A stretch of DNA of 64,000 nucleotides from CAZCDS01 sp964497585. Its GTDB lineage: Bacteria; Desulfobacterota; Desulfomonilia; Desulfomonilales; Desulfomonilaceae. Shown here in pieces: positions 33,938-42,008 of this stretch (positions within the stretch are counted from its first letter, which is position 1; every line of letters starts with the position of its first letter). The position numbers and the translations under genes are program-made. The notes beneath the pieces were generated by a model. The model did not search any database, was not told the origin of the DNA, and saw nothing but the letters and a program-made list of their open reading frames with translations. The DNA lies in contig CAZCDS010000014.1 of NCBI GenBank assembly GCA_964497585.1, positions 57,972-121,971 of the forward strand, in the 5' to 3' direction.

Positions 33938-34603
33938 CTACTTTCTCAACCTGATGCTCAGCCATTCCGTACGATCCACCCAACCCTTCGAAAACGCGGA
34001 CCGGGCAATCATGTCGTGAATTTCCTGATCGGTTCGCGGTGGGACCGCCTTCGATGTGAAGTCCCCCCACTTCCAGGCAATCCGGTCAAATCCCCTGAGG
34101 GATCCCAGCAGCTCGTTCTTGGCAGCATCGGTGACAAGTTTTGCGGGATCGTAAATCCAGGCTTCGCCTCCTGTTTTAAGTACCCGTCGGCACTCGTTCA
34201 TCACCCGGACCGGATTCCTCCACGCGTGAAAGGAGCCGGTGCTGATTACCATATCGAACGAATCATCGGCAAAAGGCAATCTGTTGCCGTCCGCGACGCG
34301 GAATCGAACCCTGTCGGAGACTCCAGCCTGCTTTGCGCGTTTTCGAGCGATTTCTATGAGCCTCTGGGAGAGATCCACGCCGTCGATTTCGATTTCAGGA
34401 GCTATTCTCGCGATCCGGACGGGAAGATGTCCCGGACCGGTCCCCACGTCAAGCATCCGCCCTCGGTCTCTGTGTCCCACGATCTCCGCGGCAACCTTTT
34501 TGTAATAGGAATCGACCGCGGTCCCGGCCAGGCGATCGTAGAGCCGGGCGGCAAACCAGGGGATCCTTTCGGGAATCAAATATCTGACAAGCTTTTTCCA
34601 CAC
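33938..34603 (-). CDS. Class I SAM-dependent methyltransferase
   Basis: 221 aa. Motif I is MLDVGTGPGHLPVRIAR (about residue 50), followed by IDGVDLSQRLIEIARKRA, RFRVADGNRLPFADDSFDMVISTGSFH and CRRVLKTGGEAWIYDP; this is the Methyltransf_11/ubiE-like fold. Start is GTG 34603 with GAGGAT before it. The C-terminal part, DQEIHDMIARSAFSKG, is variable and probably selects the acceptor. It lies between the flavin reductase-like and the riboflavin kinase-HAD genes on the same strand, so a shared pathway is possible. Acceptor unknown. Confidence 0.8.
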   Translation of the reverse strand: MWKKLVRYLIPERIPWFAARLYDRLAGTAVDSYYKKVAAEIVGHRDRGRMLDVGTGPGHLPVRIARIAPEIEIDGVDLSQRLIEIARKRAKQAGVSDRVRFRVADGNRLPFADDSFDMVISTGSFHAWRNPVRVMNECRRVLKTGGEAWIYDPAKLVTDAAKNELLGSLRGFDRIAWKWGDFTSKAVPPRTDQEIHDMIARSAFSKGWVDRTEWLSIRLRK

Positions 34604-34705
34604 GGCATCCTCACCGGAAAGTCAATTCGATCTCACCTCTACCGCAGGCCGCGACTGGCCACCCTTCCGAGGCCTTTGAATCGGCAGGCTCGCTCTGAGC
34701 GTCGG

Positions 34706-35287
34706 TTACGATTCCTGCCCAAGGCTACTCTTCAGTCGCTTGCCCACATCCCAGCACTTGGCGATGGGGCTTCCGAGCGACCAATACTGTCGTGTGCTCA
34801 TGTCAAAGAGGAGCGGTCTGACCTTGGCAATGTCGACGGCTCCGTCGGTAAGAGCGGACTCGTCAACATAGGTCTCGACAATCGCGCCTATGAAGTTTTC
34901 GTGCGTGGGCGTCTCGTACACGTCGTGGAGCTTACACTCCATGCACACCGGGCATTGCTCTATCATCGGCGCGGTCTTCAGCTCTCCGTAGAATATCTTG
35001 AAGAGGCCCGATTTGTCGTATTTTTTTCCTGAAAAGAGTCCTACGCAATCGGTCTCCGCCACCAGGTCTTCCGAGGGAATGTTAACGCTGAATGTGCCGT
35101 TTTCTTTGATCCCCTGGTTGCTATGGTGTGTTCTACCCAGGCTCAAGGACACGAGGTGCGGAGACGCGTGATTCATAATTCCGATGTGGGCAATAGTGAT
35201 GAAATTCGGCCTCCCGTTCACGACTGTTCCCGCCACAATCGTGGGAGTAGGGTACAATAGATTGGCACCTCCGAGTTTCTTTTTCAT
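34706..35287 (-). CDS. Flavin reductase-like FMN-binding split-barrel protein
   Basis: 193 aa from ATG 35287, which has GAAGGAGGG upstream. The sequence has the flavin reductase-like pattern: YPTPTIVAGTVVNGRPNFITIAHIG (N-terminal strands), HLVSLSLGRTHHSNQGIKENGTFSVNIPS (FMN phosphate region) and the later FIGAIVETYVD strand. A CPVCMEC motif with three cysteines at about residues 115-120 is extra and could hold a metal or a redox disulfide. Such proteins reduce FMN or act as FMN-bound oxidoreductases in anaerobes. It is the first of a minus-strand group that includes an FMN-forming kinase domain. Confidence 0.82.
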   Translation of the reverse strand: MKKKLGGANLLYPTPTIVAGTVVNGRPNFITIAHIGIMNHASPHLVSLSLGRTHHSNQGIKENGTFSVNIPSEDLVAETDCVGLFSGKKYDKSGLFKIFYGELKTAPMIEQCPVCMECKLHDVYETPTHENFIGAIVETYVDESALTDGAVDIAKVRPLLFDMSTRQYWSLGSPIAKCWDVGKRLKSSLGQES

Positions 35288-35477
35288 GCCTTTTCCCTCC
35301 TTCAGGCCTAATCCCGGGCTCAGAGTATTCGGGGCGTTCCCCTTTCCCGTCACTTCCGCGACATTGCAGGTCCTTCTCCTCGACCGGTGCGAGAGCCGCT
35401 ATTCCACATTGCAACCGGGTACGGACCGGTAGAACAAGGGCGCTGCTGAATGGCGTTGAGATCACTTGGGTCCGATC

Positions 35478-35507
35478 AGTATAGGCGCTTCCTTGAGAGG
35501 CCGTCAA
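35478..35507 (-). promoter_or_regulatory. Probable sigma-70 promoter for the flavin reductase group
   Basis: On the minus strand TTGACG (35507-35502), an 18-base spacer and TATACT (35483-35478). Transcription would begin near 35471, giving a leader of about 180 bases before the start codon at 35287, in which I see no known riboswitch. Confidence 0.5.
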
Positions 35508-35739
35508 CATGGACTTCGGTGCGCGCGGCCACAACTTTTGTCTTTCGATACTCTGCGCGGATTTGCTCCTTTCCAGGAACCGCTCAGCCGTTGTAATCTT
35601 ATAGAGCCTTGTCAGCCAAACAGGAGAAGGTAGCGAGAAAATCGTTGAGCGGACAGAACTGCCCAGTTTCGATGACCGCATCTACCCTACGATCGCCGGT
35701 CACACCGGAGCCGACAAATCACCGGAAGGAGAACACTGC
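35508..35739. other. Intergenic region, no gene seen
   Basis: About 230 bases between the divergent flavin reductase and VOC genes. Open frames overlapping it on the minus strand are out of frame with the real gene and lack features. Confidence 0.4.
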
Positions 35740-36174
35740 ATGATCAAACACTTCGATCACGTCACCATTGTTGTATCCGATGTTGATGAAGCGAAGAGAT
35801 TCTTTGGACTTCTCGGACTTGAGGAGGCTTTTTCGGTCGTAATCTCTGGAGAGATAATTGAGCGTTACATGGGTATCCCCGGTTTGGAAGCAGAACACGT
35901 AACGCTCGTATTGCCCGACGCGTCTCCACGAATGGAGGTGCAGCTCCTGAAATACCGTCAGCCTGATTCCACCTCAGATCCGAAGATCAACGATCTCACC
36001 AGGTTGGGCTTCAATCACGTGTGCTTCGCCGTGGACGACATTGAGGCCGCGATACGAAAGCTCAAGGCCGGGGGTGTGGAGATGCTAAACGACGTCATGG
36101 ATTTCCATGATCGAAAGCTCGTTTTCATGCGTGGGCCGGAGGGTATTACCCTGGAGCTGTCCGAATGGTACTGA
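35740..36174 (+). CDS. VOC family protein (glyoxalase / methylmalonyl-CoA epimerase-like)
   Basis: 144 aa. Two beta-alpha-beta-beta-beta modules are visible: FDHVTIVVSDVDEAKRFFGLLGLEEAF (1-30, metal-ligand histidine in DHV) and GFNHVCFAVDDIEAAIRKLKAGGVE (about 87-111, second histidine), ending with VFMRGPEGITLELSEWY with a glutamate ligand. Methylmalonyl-CoA epimerases share this fold and the pattern of two His and one Glu, and a B12 mutase pair lies 3 kb downstream, so an epimerase for the mutase substrate or product is plausible. Isomerase or lyase activity on another substrate is equally possible. Start ATG 35740 follows GGAAGGAG. Confidence 0.8.
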   Translation: MIKHFDHVTIVVSDVDEAKRFFGLLGLEEAFSVVISGEIIERYMGIPGLEAEHVTLVLPDASPRMEVQLLKYRQPDSTSDPKINDLTRLGFNHVCFAVDDIEAAIRKLKAGGVEMLNDVMDFHDRKLVFMRGPEGITLELSEWY

Positions 36175-36322
36175 CGATGTGAGCGCATTACCGGTTGTTC
36201 GGAAAATCAACATAAGGTGGTGCTCGGCCGCCCCTGAGAGAAGATTGCAGGGGCAACGGCGATGACCGAACGTCAGCCCGAGCCTGTGCGCGAGTTCCTG
36301 CGCACCTCCTCTAACTTACTCC

Positions 36323-36351
36323 TTGACAATAAATTTAACGCGGAGTAGGTT
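36323..36351 (+). promoter_or_regulatory. Probable promoter of the TetR-led operon
   Basis: TTGACA at 36323-36328, a 17-base spacer and TAGGTT at 36346-36351. The predicted start falls inside the palindrome at 36355-36370. Confidence 0.5.
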
Positions 36352-36354
36352 CTC

Positions 36355-36370
36355 TACCTGAAGTCAGGTA
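36355..36370. promoter_or_regulatory. Palindromic operator, probably for the TetR regulator
   Basis: TACCTGA-ag-TCAGGTA is a perfect 7-bp inverted repeat with a 2-base centre, placed at the expected transcription start and about 86 bases before the tetR-type start codon. Its size and location suit autorepression by the encoded TetR protein. I found no second full copy by eye in the window. Confidence 0.6.
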
Positions 36371-36455
36371 ATGTCACCAAGGATAAAGCACGATAACGAC
36401 ACTACCGGCCATCCTCCGGGATTTTGGGCTCGGCCACCCGGTGAGGAAATCCTGC

Positions 36456-37148
36456 ATGTCGGAAAAGGACAAGCACAAGAAGGCCATCCAAGAGCGGAAG
36501 AAGAGGGAGCGGAGCCAGCGGATTCAAAGCATTTTGGACGCGGCGGAGAGGGTCTTCTTTTCGCGGGGATATCTCGGCGCCACCATGGAAGAGGTCGCGT
36601 TCGAGGCACAGGTGAGCAAGCCGACAGTTTATCAGTATTTCAGGACCAAGGACGATTTGTTCTTCTCCTTGATGCTCCCTGTTGTCGAGACCATCGCAAG
36701 CGAATTGGGGAAAATAGAAGGAAAGCTCGAGCGGGGAGAATATCTTTCAGGCACAGTCCTACTCCGGGACTTCTTTTACGGTCTTTTCCGAGCGTACGAT
36801 GAGTCGCCGGCCGCGTTCCGAATTGTCCAGCTCTTTCAGCAGACCGGCTTGGTCCGTGAACTCAACGAAGAGATTCGCACCGCCCTCAATACCAAAGGAG
36901 GCCGTAACTTCAGACTGGCCAGAAAGATTGTTGAGGAGGGAACCAGCCAGGGATTACTGAAGGACACCGATCCCTACCAATTCGTGGACGTTGTGTGGGG
37001 ACTCTTTGTGGGGGTGGTGCAGCTCGAGGACATCAAGACGCAGAACTCACCGGAAAACCGTTTCATCAGGCCGACGCTCAACTTGGCCGAGAGACTGATC
37101 ATCGACGCCATGACGCCCGGAGAGGGCGACTCGCCTGACCGCCAGTGA
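36456..37148 (+). CDS. TetR/AcrR family transcriptional regulator
   Basis: 230 aa from ATG 36456, preceded by GAGGAAA; a GTG at 36441 would add five residues. The N-terminal DNA-binding domain (about 20-65) reads RIQSILDAAERVFFSRGYLGATMEEVAFEAQVSKPTVYQYFRTKDDLF, the canonical TetR helix-turn-helix. The rest is the helical ligand-binding/dimer domain. Regulators of this type, which head CoA-ester catabolic clusters, usually respond to an acyl-CoA intermediate; that is an inference here. The gene lies 19 bp before a crotonase and appears to be the first gene of the mutase operon, with its own promoter and palindrome. Confidence 0.9.
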   Translation: MSEKDKHKKAIQERKKRERSQRIQSILDAAERVFFSRGYLGATMEEVAFEAQVSKPTVYQYFRTKDDLFFSLMLPVVETIASELGKIEGKLERGEYLSGTVLLRDFFYGLFRAYDESPAAFRIVQLFQQTGLVRELNEEIRTALNTKGGRNFRLARKIVEEGTSQGLLKDTDPYQFVDVVWGLFVGVVQLEDIKTQNSPENRFIRPTLNLAERLIIDAMTPGEGDSPDRQ

Positions 37149-37167
37149 CGGAGAAGGAGGAACCAGC

Positions 37168-38055
37168 GTGAGTTACGAGACGATTCTCTACGAGAAGAAG
37201 GATCGAATAGCTACGATAACCCTTAACCGGCCCGAGAAATTCAATACGATCCGGCCTCCCATGCCCGAGGAGTTGGAACGGTCTCTCTCGGAAGCCAACG
37301 CGGATCGGGACGTGCGCGTGATCATCCTCCAGGGAGCGGGCAAAGCCTTTTGCGCGGGCTTCGATTTCTCTGAGGACCTCGACCATTTCGAAGGATGGGG
37401 AGGCCAGGCTGGCTCCAATCAATGGGACCCCGGCAATGATATGATCATGGTAACCAATCCCTTCACGGCTCCCATCCCCAAGTTCATGAGTATCTGGCGC
37501 AGCTCAAAGCCGGTCGTGGCGCGGGTGCACGGGTGGTGTGTGGGCGGCGGGACGGACATGGCCCTGCTTTCCGACGTGATCATCGCGTCTGAGGATGCTC
37601 GGCTGGGGACACCCTATTCACGGGTCTGGGGGTGCTATCTCACTGCCATGTGGATCTACCGACTGGGTCTGACAAAGGTCAAACTCCTTGCGCTCACGGG
37701 CGATTCCCTGAGCGGCAAGGAGGCAGAGGAGATCGGTCTCATCAACAAGGCCGTTCCTGTGGAGAAACTCGACGAAGAGGTCCATTACTGGGCTAACCGA
37801 ATGGCCCAGTGTCCGACGACGCAATTGGCCGCGATGAAGCTCGTCATCAATCAGGCGTACGACAACATGGGGCTCGCGTCGAGTCAACTGTTGGGCTGCA
37901 TTCTCGACGGATACATGCGCAACACTCCCGAGGGCCTGGACTTCGTCAAGACGGCCAAAGAAAAGGGTGTAGCCGCCGCGATCGAGCGGCGGGACCGCCC
38001 CTTTGGCGATTATAGCCAAGCTCCGGCCTCGGAGAAGCCCCACGGCGTTCCCTGA
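37168..38055 (+). CDS. Enoyl-CoA hydratase/isomerase family protein with atypical active site
   Basis: 295 aa from GTG 37168, with GAAGGAGG upstream. The crotonase fold is clear: IATITLNRPEKFNTI, AFCAGFDFSED (oxyanion-hole region) and VHGWCVGGGTDMALLSDVIIASEDARLGTPYSRVWG. At the position of the first catalytic glutamate there is Asp (GGGTDMAL), and the second (usually PE) is replaced by PY. Hydration by the standard two-glutamate mechanism is thus doubtful; isomerase, hydrolase or C-C lyase activities occur in such variants. An insertion of about 30 residues with Trp and Gly (GWGGQAGSNQWDPG) follows the oxyanion region. It is co-directional with the SDR and mutase genes. Confidence 0.85.
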   Translation: MSYETILYEKKDRIATITLNRPEKFNTIRPPMPEELERSLSEANADRDVRVIILQGAGKAFCAGFDFSEDLDHFEGWGGQAGSNQWDPGNDMIMVTNPFTAPIPKFMSIWRSSKPVVARVHGWCVGGGTDMALLSDVIIASEDARLGTPYSRVWGCYLTAMWIYRLGLTKVKLLALTGDSLSGKEAEEIGLINKAVPVEKLDEEVHYWANRMAQCPTTQLAAMKLVINQAYDNMGLASSQLLGCILDGYMRNTPEGLDFVKTAKEKGVAAAIERRDRPFGDYSQAPASEKPHGVP

Positions 38056-38115
38056 GCGTATCAGCCGACACAAGTAGGGACATGCGGCGGGGCGGCCGGA
38101 GTTGGAGACGAAACG

Positions 38116-38907
38116 ATGCTTCTGCAGGGGAGAAAGGTTCTGATCACAGGCGCCGCTCGGGGTATCGGGCGGGTTATTGCTTCGGTTGCCGTGGAACAGG
38201 GAGCGGAGGTAGCTGTCGCCGACATCCTGCAGGAAGTGGACGCGACGGCGGGGGAGATCGCAGGGCGTGGTTCGGTCGCAGTGTCCTCGGTCTTTGACAT
38301 TTCAGACCCCGGCGAGGTGCGGGAAGGCGTCGAACGAATTCGGCAGGCCCTCGGAGAGATTGACGTTCTCGTGAACAACGCCGGCATCGTGAACAATATC
38401 GCTTCGCTGACAAAGATGAGTCACGACGCGTGGACACGAGAGATTTCGGTCAACTTGAGCGGCGCGTTCAACATGATCCAGGCAGTCATCGGCCCCATGA
38501 TCGAAAAGAAATGGGGAAGAATCATTAATGTCTCTTCGCTGGGAGCCACCGGCGGCCTCCACAGGCAAGCCGGTTACGCGGCGAGTAAAGCAGGCCTCCT
38601 CGGCCTGACCAAAACCGTCGCGCTTGAACACGCACGGCACGGGATTACCTGCAATGCGATCCTTCCCGGACTGATCGGCACGGAGCTCGTCCGCAGCATG
38701 CCGGAGGAGATCCTCAAGACGTCGGTCGTGTTCATTCCGGCCCGCAGGCTTGGAACCATGGAAGAGGTGGCCCACCTCGTCGCGTTTCTTGCTTCCGATC
38801 ATGCGGGATACATCAACGGGGAAGAGATCCACATAGACGGAGGGATGAGGCTCAACGTGACGACTCTGGGAAGCCGAAAGGAACTGAAGGAATTGGGCCT
38901 TACCTGA
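38116..38907 (+). CDS. SDR family NAD(P)-dependent oxidoreductase
   Basis: 263 aa. Cofactor loop VLITGAARGIGRVIA (8-22), an acidic VADI after the second strand favouring NAD, LVNNAGIVNN, the catalytic NVSS serine and GYAASKAG with Tyr and Lys, ending with the FabG-like INGEEIHIDGGM. It would oxidise a hydroxyacyl-CoA or reduce a ketoacyl-CoA. It lies 60 bp after the atypical crotonase and 116 bp before the mutase large subunit, suggesting it acts on the same substrate series. Start ATG 38116 with GGAGACG. Confidence 0.88.
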   Translation: MLLQGRKVLITGAARGIGRVIASVAVEQGAEVAVADILQEVDATAGEIAGRGSVAVSSVFDISDPGEVREGVERIRQALGEIDVLVNNAGIVNNIASLTKMSHDAWTREISVNLSGAFNMIQAVIGPMIEKKWGRIINVSSLGATGGLHRQAGYAASKAGLLGLTKTVALEHARHGITCNAILPGLIGTELVRSMPEEILKTSVVFIPARRLGTMEEVAHLVAFLASDHAGYINGEEIHIDGGMRLNVTTLGSRKELKELGLT

Positions 38908-39023
38908 GGCCGGGAACTCGTTTGCCAATCAATTAAGGGAGCTCCGGTTCCTTGGTACCACGGCCGGCTTGCCCGGCAGTCGTCATACGCCCCAATATCT
39001 GGACTCTTGTGGAGTACCGCGAC

Positions 39024-40619
39024 ATGACGGAACAGAGTCGATCGGGAATACCGTTGAAGGAGGTGTACGCGCCCGAAGACGTCAGTCGGTTCGACTACGG
39101 GACCGACCTCAATGCGCCAGGGAGTTTTCCCTTTGCCCGGGGACGGTACGCAGGCCCGCGGCGGGGCTGGATTCACCGAGAGCTCTCCGGGGAGGGCGAC
39201 CCCGAAAGATCGAACGAACAGCTCAAGTACCTGCTCCAAAAGGGCCAGATGGGGATCGACGTGATCGGCGACAGCCCGACCATGGCCTGTCTCGATCCGG
39301 ACCATCCCCTTGCCCGCAATACGGTGGGTACCCAGGGCGTCTCCCTCTGTTGCCTCGAGGATTACCGGAGTCTCTACCGGGACCTCCCGTTGGATTCCGT
39401 TTCGGTATCCACCTCATTGCCTGCGCCCTTCGCCCTTGCCGGCCTTTATCTTGTGGCCAAGGAACGCGACATCCCTGCCCGGAAGCTCAGAGGATCGGTC
39501 CTGCAACCTCCCTTCTACGCAGAAGACTGCGGCTATGCGATGCACATGCCCTTTCGGTTGAGGCTCAGGCTCTCCCGCGATTCGATCGAGTTCTGTTCCG
39601 CGGAGATGCCGAAATTCCATTCCTTTGTGGAAGACACCTATTTTTTCAGTGAGGCGGGGCTCAACGGCGTTGAGGAGATGGCTCTCGGATTCGTGGAGAT
39701 ACGACACATCGTCCGGGAACTGATCAAACGAGGCGTCGATATTGACAGTTTTGCCCCGCGAATCGCGCTCCTGGTCAACTGCAGCATGGATTTCTTCGAG
39801 GAGATCGCCAAGATACGTGCGAGCAGAAGAATCTTTGCGCGGATGATGAGGGACGAGTTCCACGCGAAGGATCCGAGATCATGGGCCGCGGTCATTACCT
39901 GCCACACGTCGGGACTCTCGCTTACCGCGCAGCAGCCCTTCAACAACATCGTCCGGGGAGCCGTTCAGACACTGGCCCTGGTCATGGCCGGGGTAGACGC
40001 ACTGGAAATATCCGCGTTTGACGAAGCGTACCGGACTCCCAGTCCTGAATCGCACCTCGTCGGTCTGAGAACCCAGCAGGTGATCCAACTTGAATCGAAC
40101 GTCGCGAAGGTGGCCGACCCGCTTGGCGGCTCGTACTTCGTGGAATCACTGACCGACGAGATGGAAGAGCGGATCCGGGCCATGGTGCTCGACATCGAGG
40201 CGAGAGGCGACCCCGCGGAACTGTCTGACAGCGGTTGGTTCAAGGATTTCTTCGAGGAGCGTATGACGAGGTACTACCAGCAGCTCAGAGACGGTGAGAT
40301 GAAGAAGGTCGGTCTCAATGTCCATGAGATCCCCGAGCAGGAAGACAGGCTGCTCAGAGAAGTGGTGGAGTCCAAGATTGAGCCCTGCTGGAGCCGCATC
40401 GAACAGATGAAGCAGATCAAGGACTCGCGGGACAAACGCGCGGTTAGGCGCGGCCTGGAAGAAGTCCGTGAGAAGACCGGAGACGACCGCGAGAACCTGC
40501 TCTACCCCATCATCAGCGCCACCGAGGTAGGCGCGACCATGGGGGAAATCGCCGGAGTGATGCGGATGGCGTGCGGTTTCCCGTATGATCCCCACGGTCT
40601 CATCGATTCGCCCCCGTGA
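39024..40619 (+). CDS. Divergent adenosylcobalamin-dependent acyl-CoA mutase, large subunit
   Basis: 531 aa from ATG 39024, with TGGAG upstream. The substrate-binding TIM barrel of the methylmalonyl-CoA mutase family is recognisable: FPFARGRYAGP, KGQMGIDVIGDSPT, SVSVSTSLPAPF, CSAEMPKFHS, FSEAG, FAPRIALLVNCSMDFFEEIAKIRASRRIFARMM, CHTSGLSLTAQQPFNNIVRGAVQTLALVMAGVDALEISAFDEA in parts, and DPLGGSYFVE. It departs at catalytic sites: the segment holding Tyr89 of P. shermanii mutase is two residues shorter, the DSD after PT is DPD, and the His244 position (GYHMQEAG) is Phe207 (TYFFSEAG). Arg207 may match Arg182. It lacks the B12 domain, which is the next gene. A substrate other than methylmalonyl-CoA is likely. 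Confidence 0.88.
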   Translation: MTEQSRSGIPLKEVYAPEDVSRFDYGTDLNAPGSFPFARGRYAGPRRGWIHRELSGEGDPERSNEQLKYLLQKGQMGIDVIGDSPTMACLDPDHPLARNTVGTQGVSLCCLEDYRSLYRDLPLDSVSVSTSLPAPFALAGLYLVAKERDIPARKLRGSVLQPPFYAEDCGYAMHMPFRLRLRLSRDSIEFCSAEMPKFHSFVEDTYFFSEAGLNGVEEMALGFVEIRHIVRELIKRGVDIDSFAPRIALLVNCSMDFFEEIAKIRASRRIFARMMRDEFHAKDPRSWAAVITCHTSGLSLTAQQPFNNIVRGAVQTLALVMAGVDALEISAFDEAYRTPSPESHLVGLRTQQVIQLESNVAKVADPLGGSYFVESLTDEMEERIRAMVLDIEARGDPAELSDSGWFKDFFEERMTRYYQQLRDGEMKKVGLNVHEIPEQEDRLLREVVESKIEPCWSRIEQMKQIKDSRDKRAVRRGLEEVREKTGDDRENLLYPIISATEVGATMGEIAGVMRMACGFPYDPHGLIDSPP

Positions 40620-40718
40620 TGGCGGAGGAGAGAACCCGCGCGCAGGCAATAGCGGCTGCAGGCCGGCCCGGATTGATCGTGTAGCCGAGACAACGACCCG
40701 ACGGAAAGAGACTTTCCC

Positions 40719-41180
40719 ATGACGAGAATCAGAGTGCTCATAGGGATCTTGGGACTGGATCAACACGAAGTAGGCGTAATGGGAGTCTCCCGAATGCTGC
40801 GGGACGCGGGCCTGGAAGTGATCTACGCGGGGACGTTCAATCTGCCGCCCGCGATGGTTGAAACTGCCATCCAGGAAGATGTAGACGTGATCGGATTAAG
40901 TTGTCATTCCTGGGAATATCTGTATTATATTCCCGAGCTGATCCGACTGCTCAACGAGAGAGAAGCGGACATTCCGGTCGTGGTCGGCGGATCCGTCCTA
41001 ACCCCCGGCGACAGCGACAAACTCAGGCAGATGGGCATTACCGCCTGCTTCGGCCCTGCATCCTCGGACGAAGAGATCGTCGAGACCATCAGATCCATTG
41101 CACAGAAGACCGGCCAAACCGGGGCAGCCACCGGACGCCACCCGGGCAGTGTCTCGCGAGGCCACGGTGAAACGCTGTAA
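40719..41180 (+). CDS. Cobalamin-binding small subunit of the acyl-CoA mutase
   Basis: 153 aa. The B12-binding fold starts with IRVLIGILGLDQHEVGVMGVSRMLRDAGLEVIYAG, given in parts: the D-x-H-x-x-G motif is Asp14, His16 and Gly19, where the histidine replaces the lower ligand of cobalt. LSCHS (about 60-64) and VVGGSVLTPGD (about 88-98) complete the dimethylbenzimidazole pocket. It lies 99 bp after the large subunit, and the two form the split-type mutase seen also in isobutyryl- and hydroxyisobutyryl-CoA mutases. The last 25 residues are polar and disordered. No MeaB-type G-protein chaperone gene is adjacent. Confidence 0.92.
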   Translation: MTRIRVLIGILGLDQHEVGVMGVSRMLRDAGLEVIYAGTFNLPPAMVETAIQEDVDVIGLSCHSWEYLYYIPELIRLLNEREADIPVVVGGSVLTPGDSDKLRQMGITACFGPASSDEEIVETIRSIAQKTGQTGAATGRHPGSVSRGHGETL

Positions 41181-41234
41181 ACGGACTTCTGAAATGTTGT
41201 GCCAGGAGACGCTGGACGAACCGGAAGGGGCTTC

Positions 41235-42005
41235 ATGCAAGACGGTCACGTGCTGGAAGTGAAGGATCTGCGGCTGTCCTTCGGAGGCCTCCGGGCTCTC
41301 AACGGAGTGGACCTCCACGTGGGCAAGCACGAGATCCTGGCTGTTATCGGACCCAACGGCGCGGGTAAGTCGAGTCTGCTCAATTGCATCAACGGTTTTT
41401 ATCGCGCCCAGAAGGGGAGTATCCTCTTTCGTGGAAGTCCCATCCAGGACCTCAAACCTCACGCCATTGCCAAGCTCGGTATCGCCCGCACGTTCCAAAA
41501 CATCGAACTGTACACCGGTCTGACCGTCCTCGAAAACCTGATGGCCGCCCGTCACGTACACATGAAGCGCGGAGCGTTAACCGGAGCTCTCTTTTTCGGC
41601 CCCGCGCTGCGCGAGGAGATCGAACACCGCGAGGTGGTGGAAGATATAATCGACTTCTTGGAAATGGAACCGGTTCGCCAGAACGTGGTCGGCACGCTCC
41701 CGTACGGAGTTCGCAAACGGGTGGAACTGGGACGTGCACTCGCTATGGATCCGACGCTCCTGCTGCTTGACGAACCCATGGCAGGAATGAACGTGGAAGA
41801 GAAGGAGGACATGGCCCGCTTCATTCTGGACGTTTCGGAACTACGACAAATCCCGATGATCATCGTCGAACATGACATGGAGGTGGTTCTGGACATCGCG
41901 CAACGGGGCGTTGTGCTCGATTTCGGCGTGAAAATCGCGGATCAGGAACCCGAAACGATCGTGCAGGATCCGAGAGTGATCCAGGCATACCTTGGCGAGG
42001 AGTGA
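41235..42005 (+). CDS. livG: Branched-chain-type ABC transporter ATP-binding protein LivG
   Basis: 256 aa from ATG 41235, with GGAAGGGG before it. Walker A GPNGAGKSS, signature region LPYGVRKRVELGRAL (the S-G-G-Q replaced by PYGVR, common in LivG proteins), Walker B LLLLDEPMAGMN and the switch histidine in IIVEHDMEVV. The IARTFQNIELYTGLTVLENLM Q-loop is typical. It is one of two ATPases of a hydrophobic amino-acid/carboxylate uptake system whose other parts lie at 43945-48558. The acyl-CoA ligase gene follows after 3 bases. Confidence 0.9.
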   Translation: MQDGHVLEVKDLRLSFGGLRALNGVDLHVGKHEILAVIGPNGAGKSSLLNCINGFYRAQKGSILFRGSPIQDLKPHAIAKLGIARTFQNIELYTGLTVLENLMAARHVHMKRGALTGALFFGPALREEIEHREVVEDIIDFLEMEPVRQNVVGTLPYGVRKRVELGRALAMDPTLLLLDEPMAGMNVEEKEDMARFILDVSELRQIPMIIVEHDMEVVLDIAQRGVVLDFGVKIADQEPETIVQDPRVIQAYLGEE

Positions 42006-42008
42006 TTC

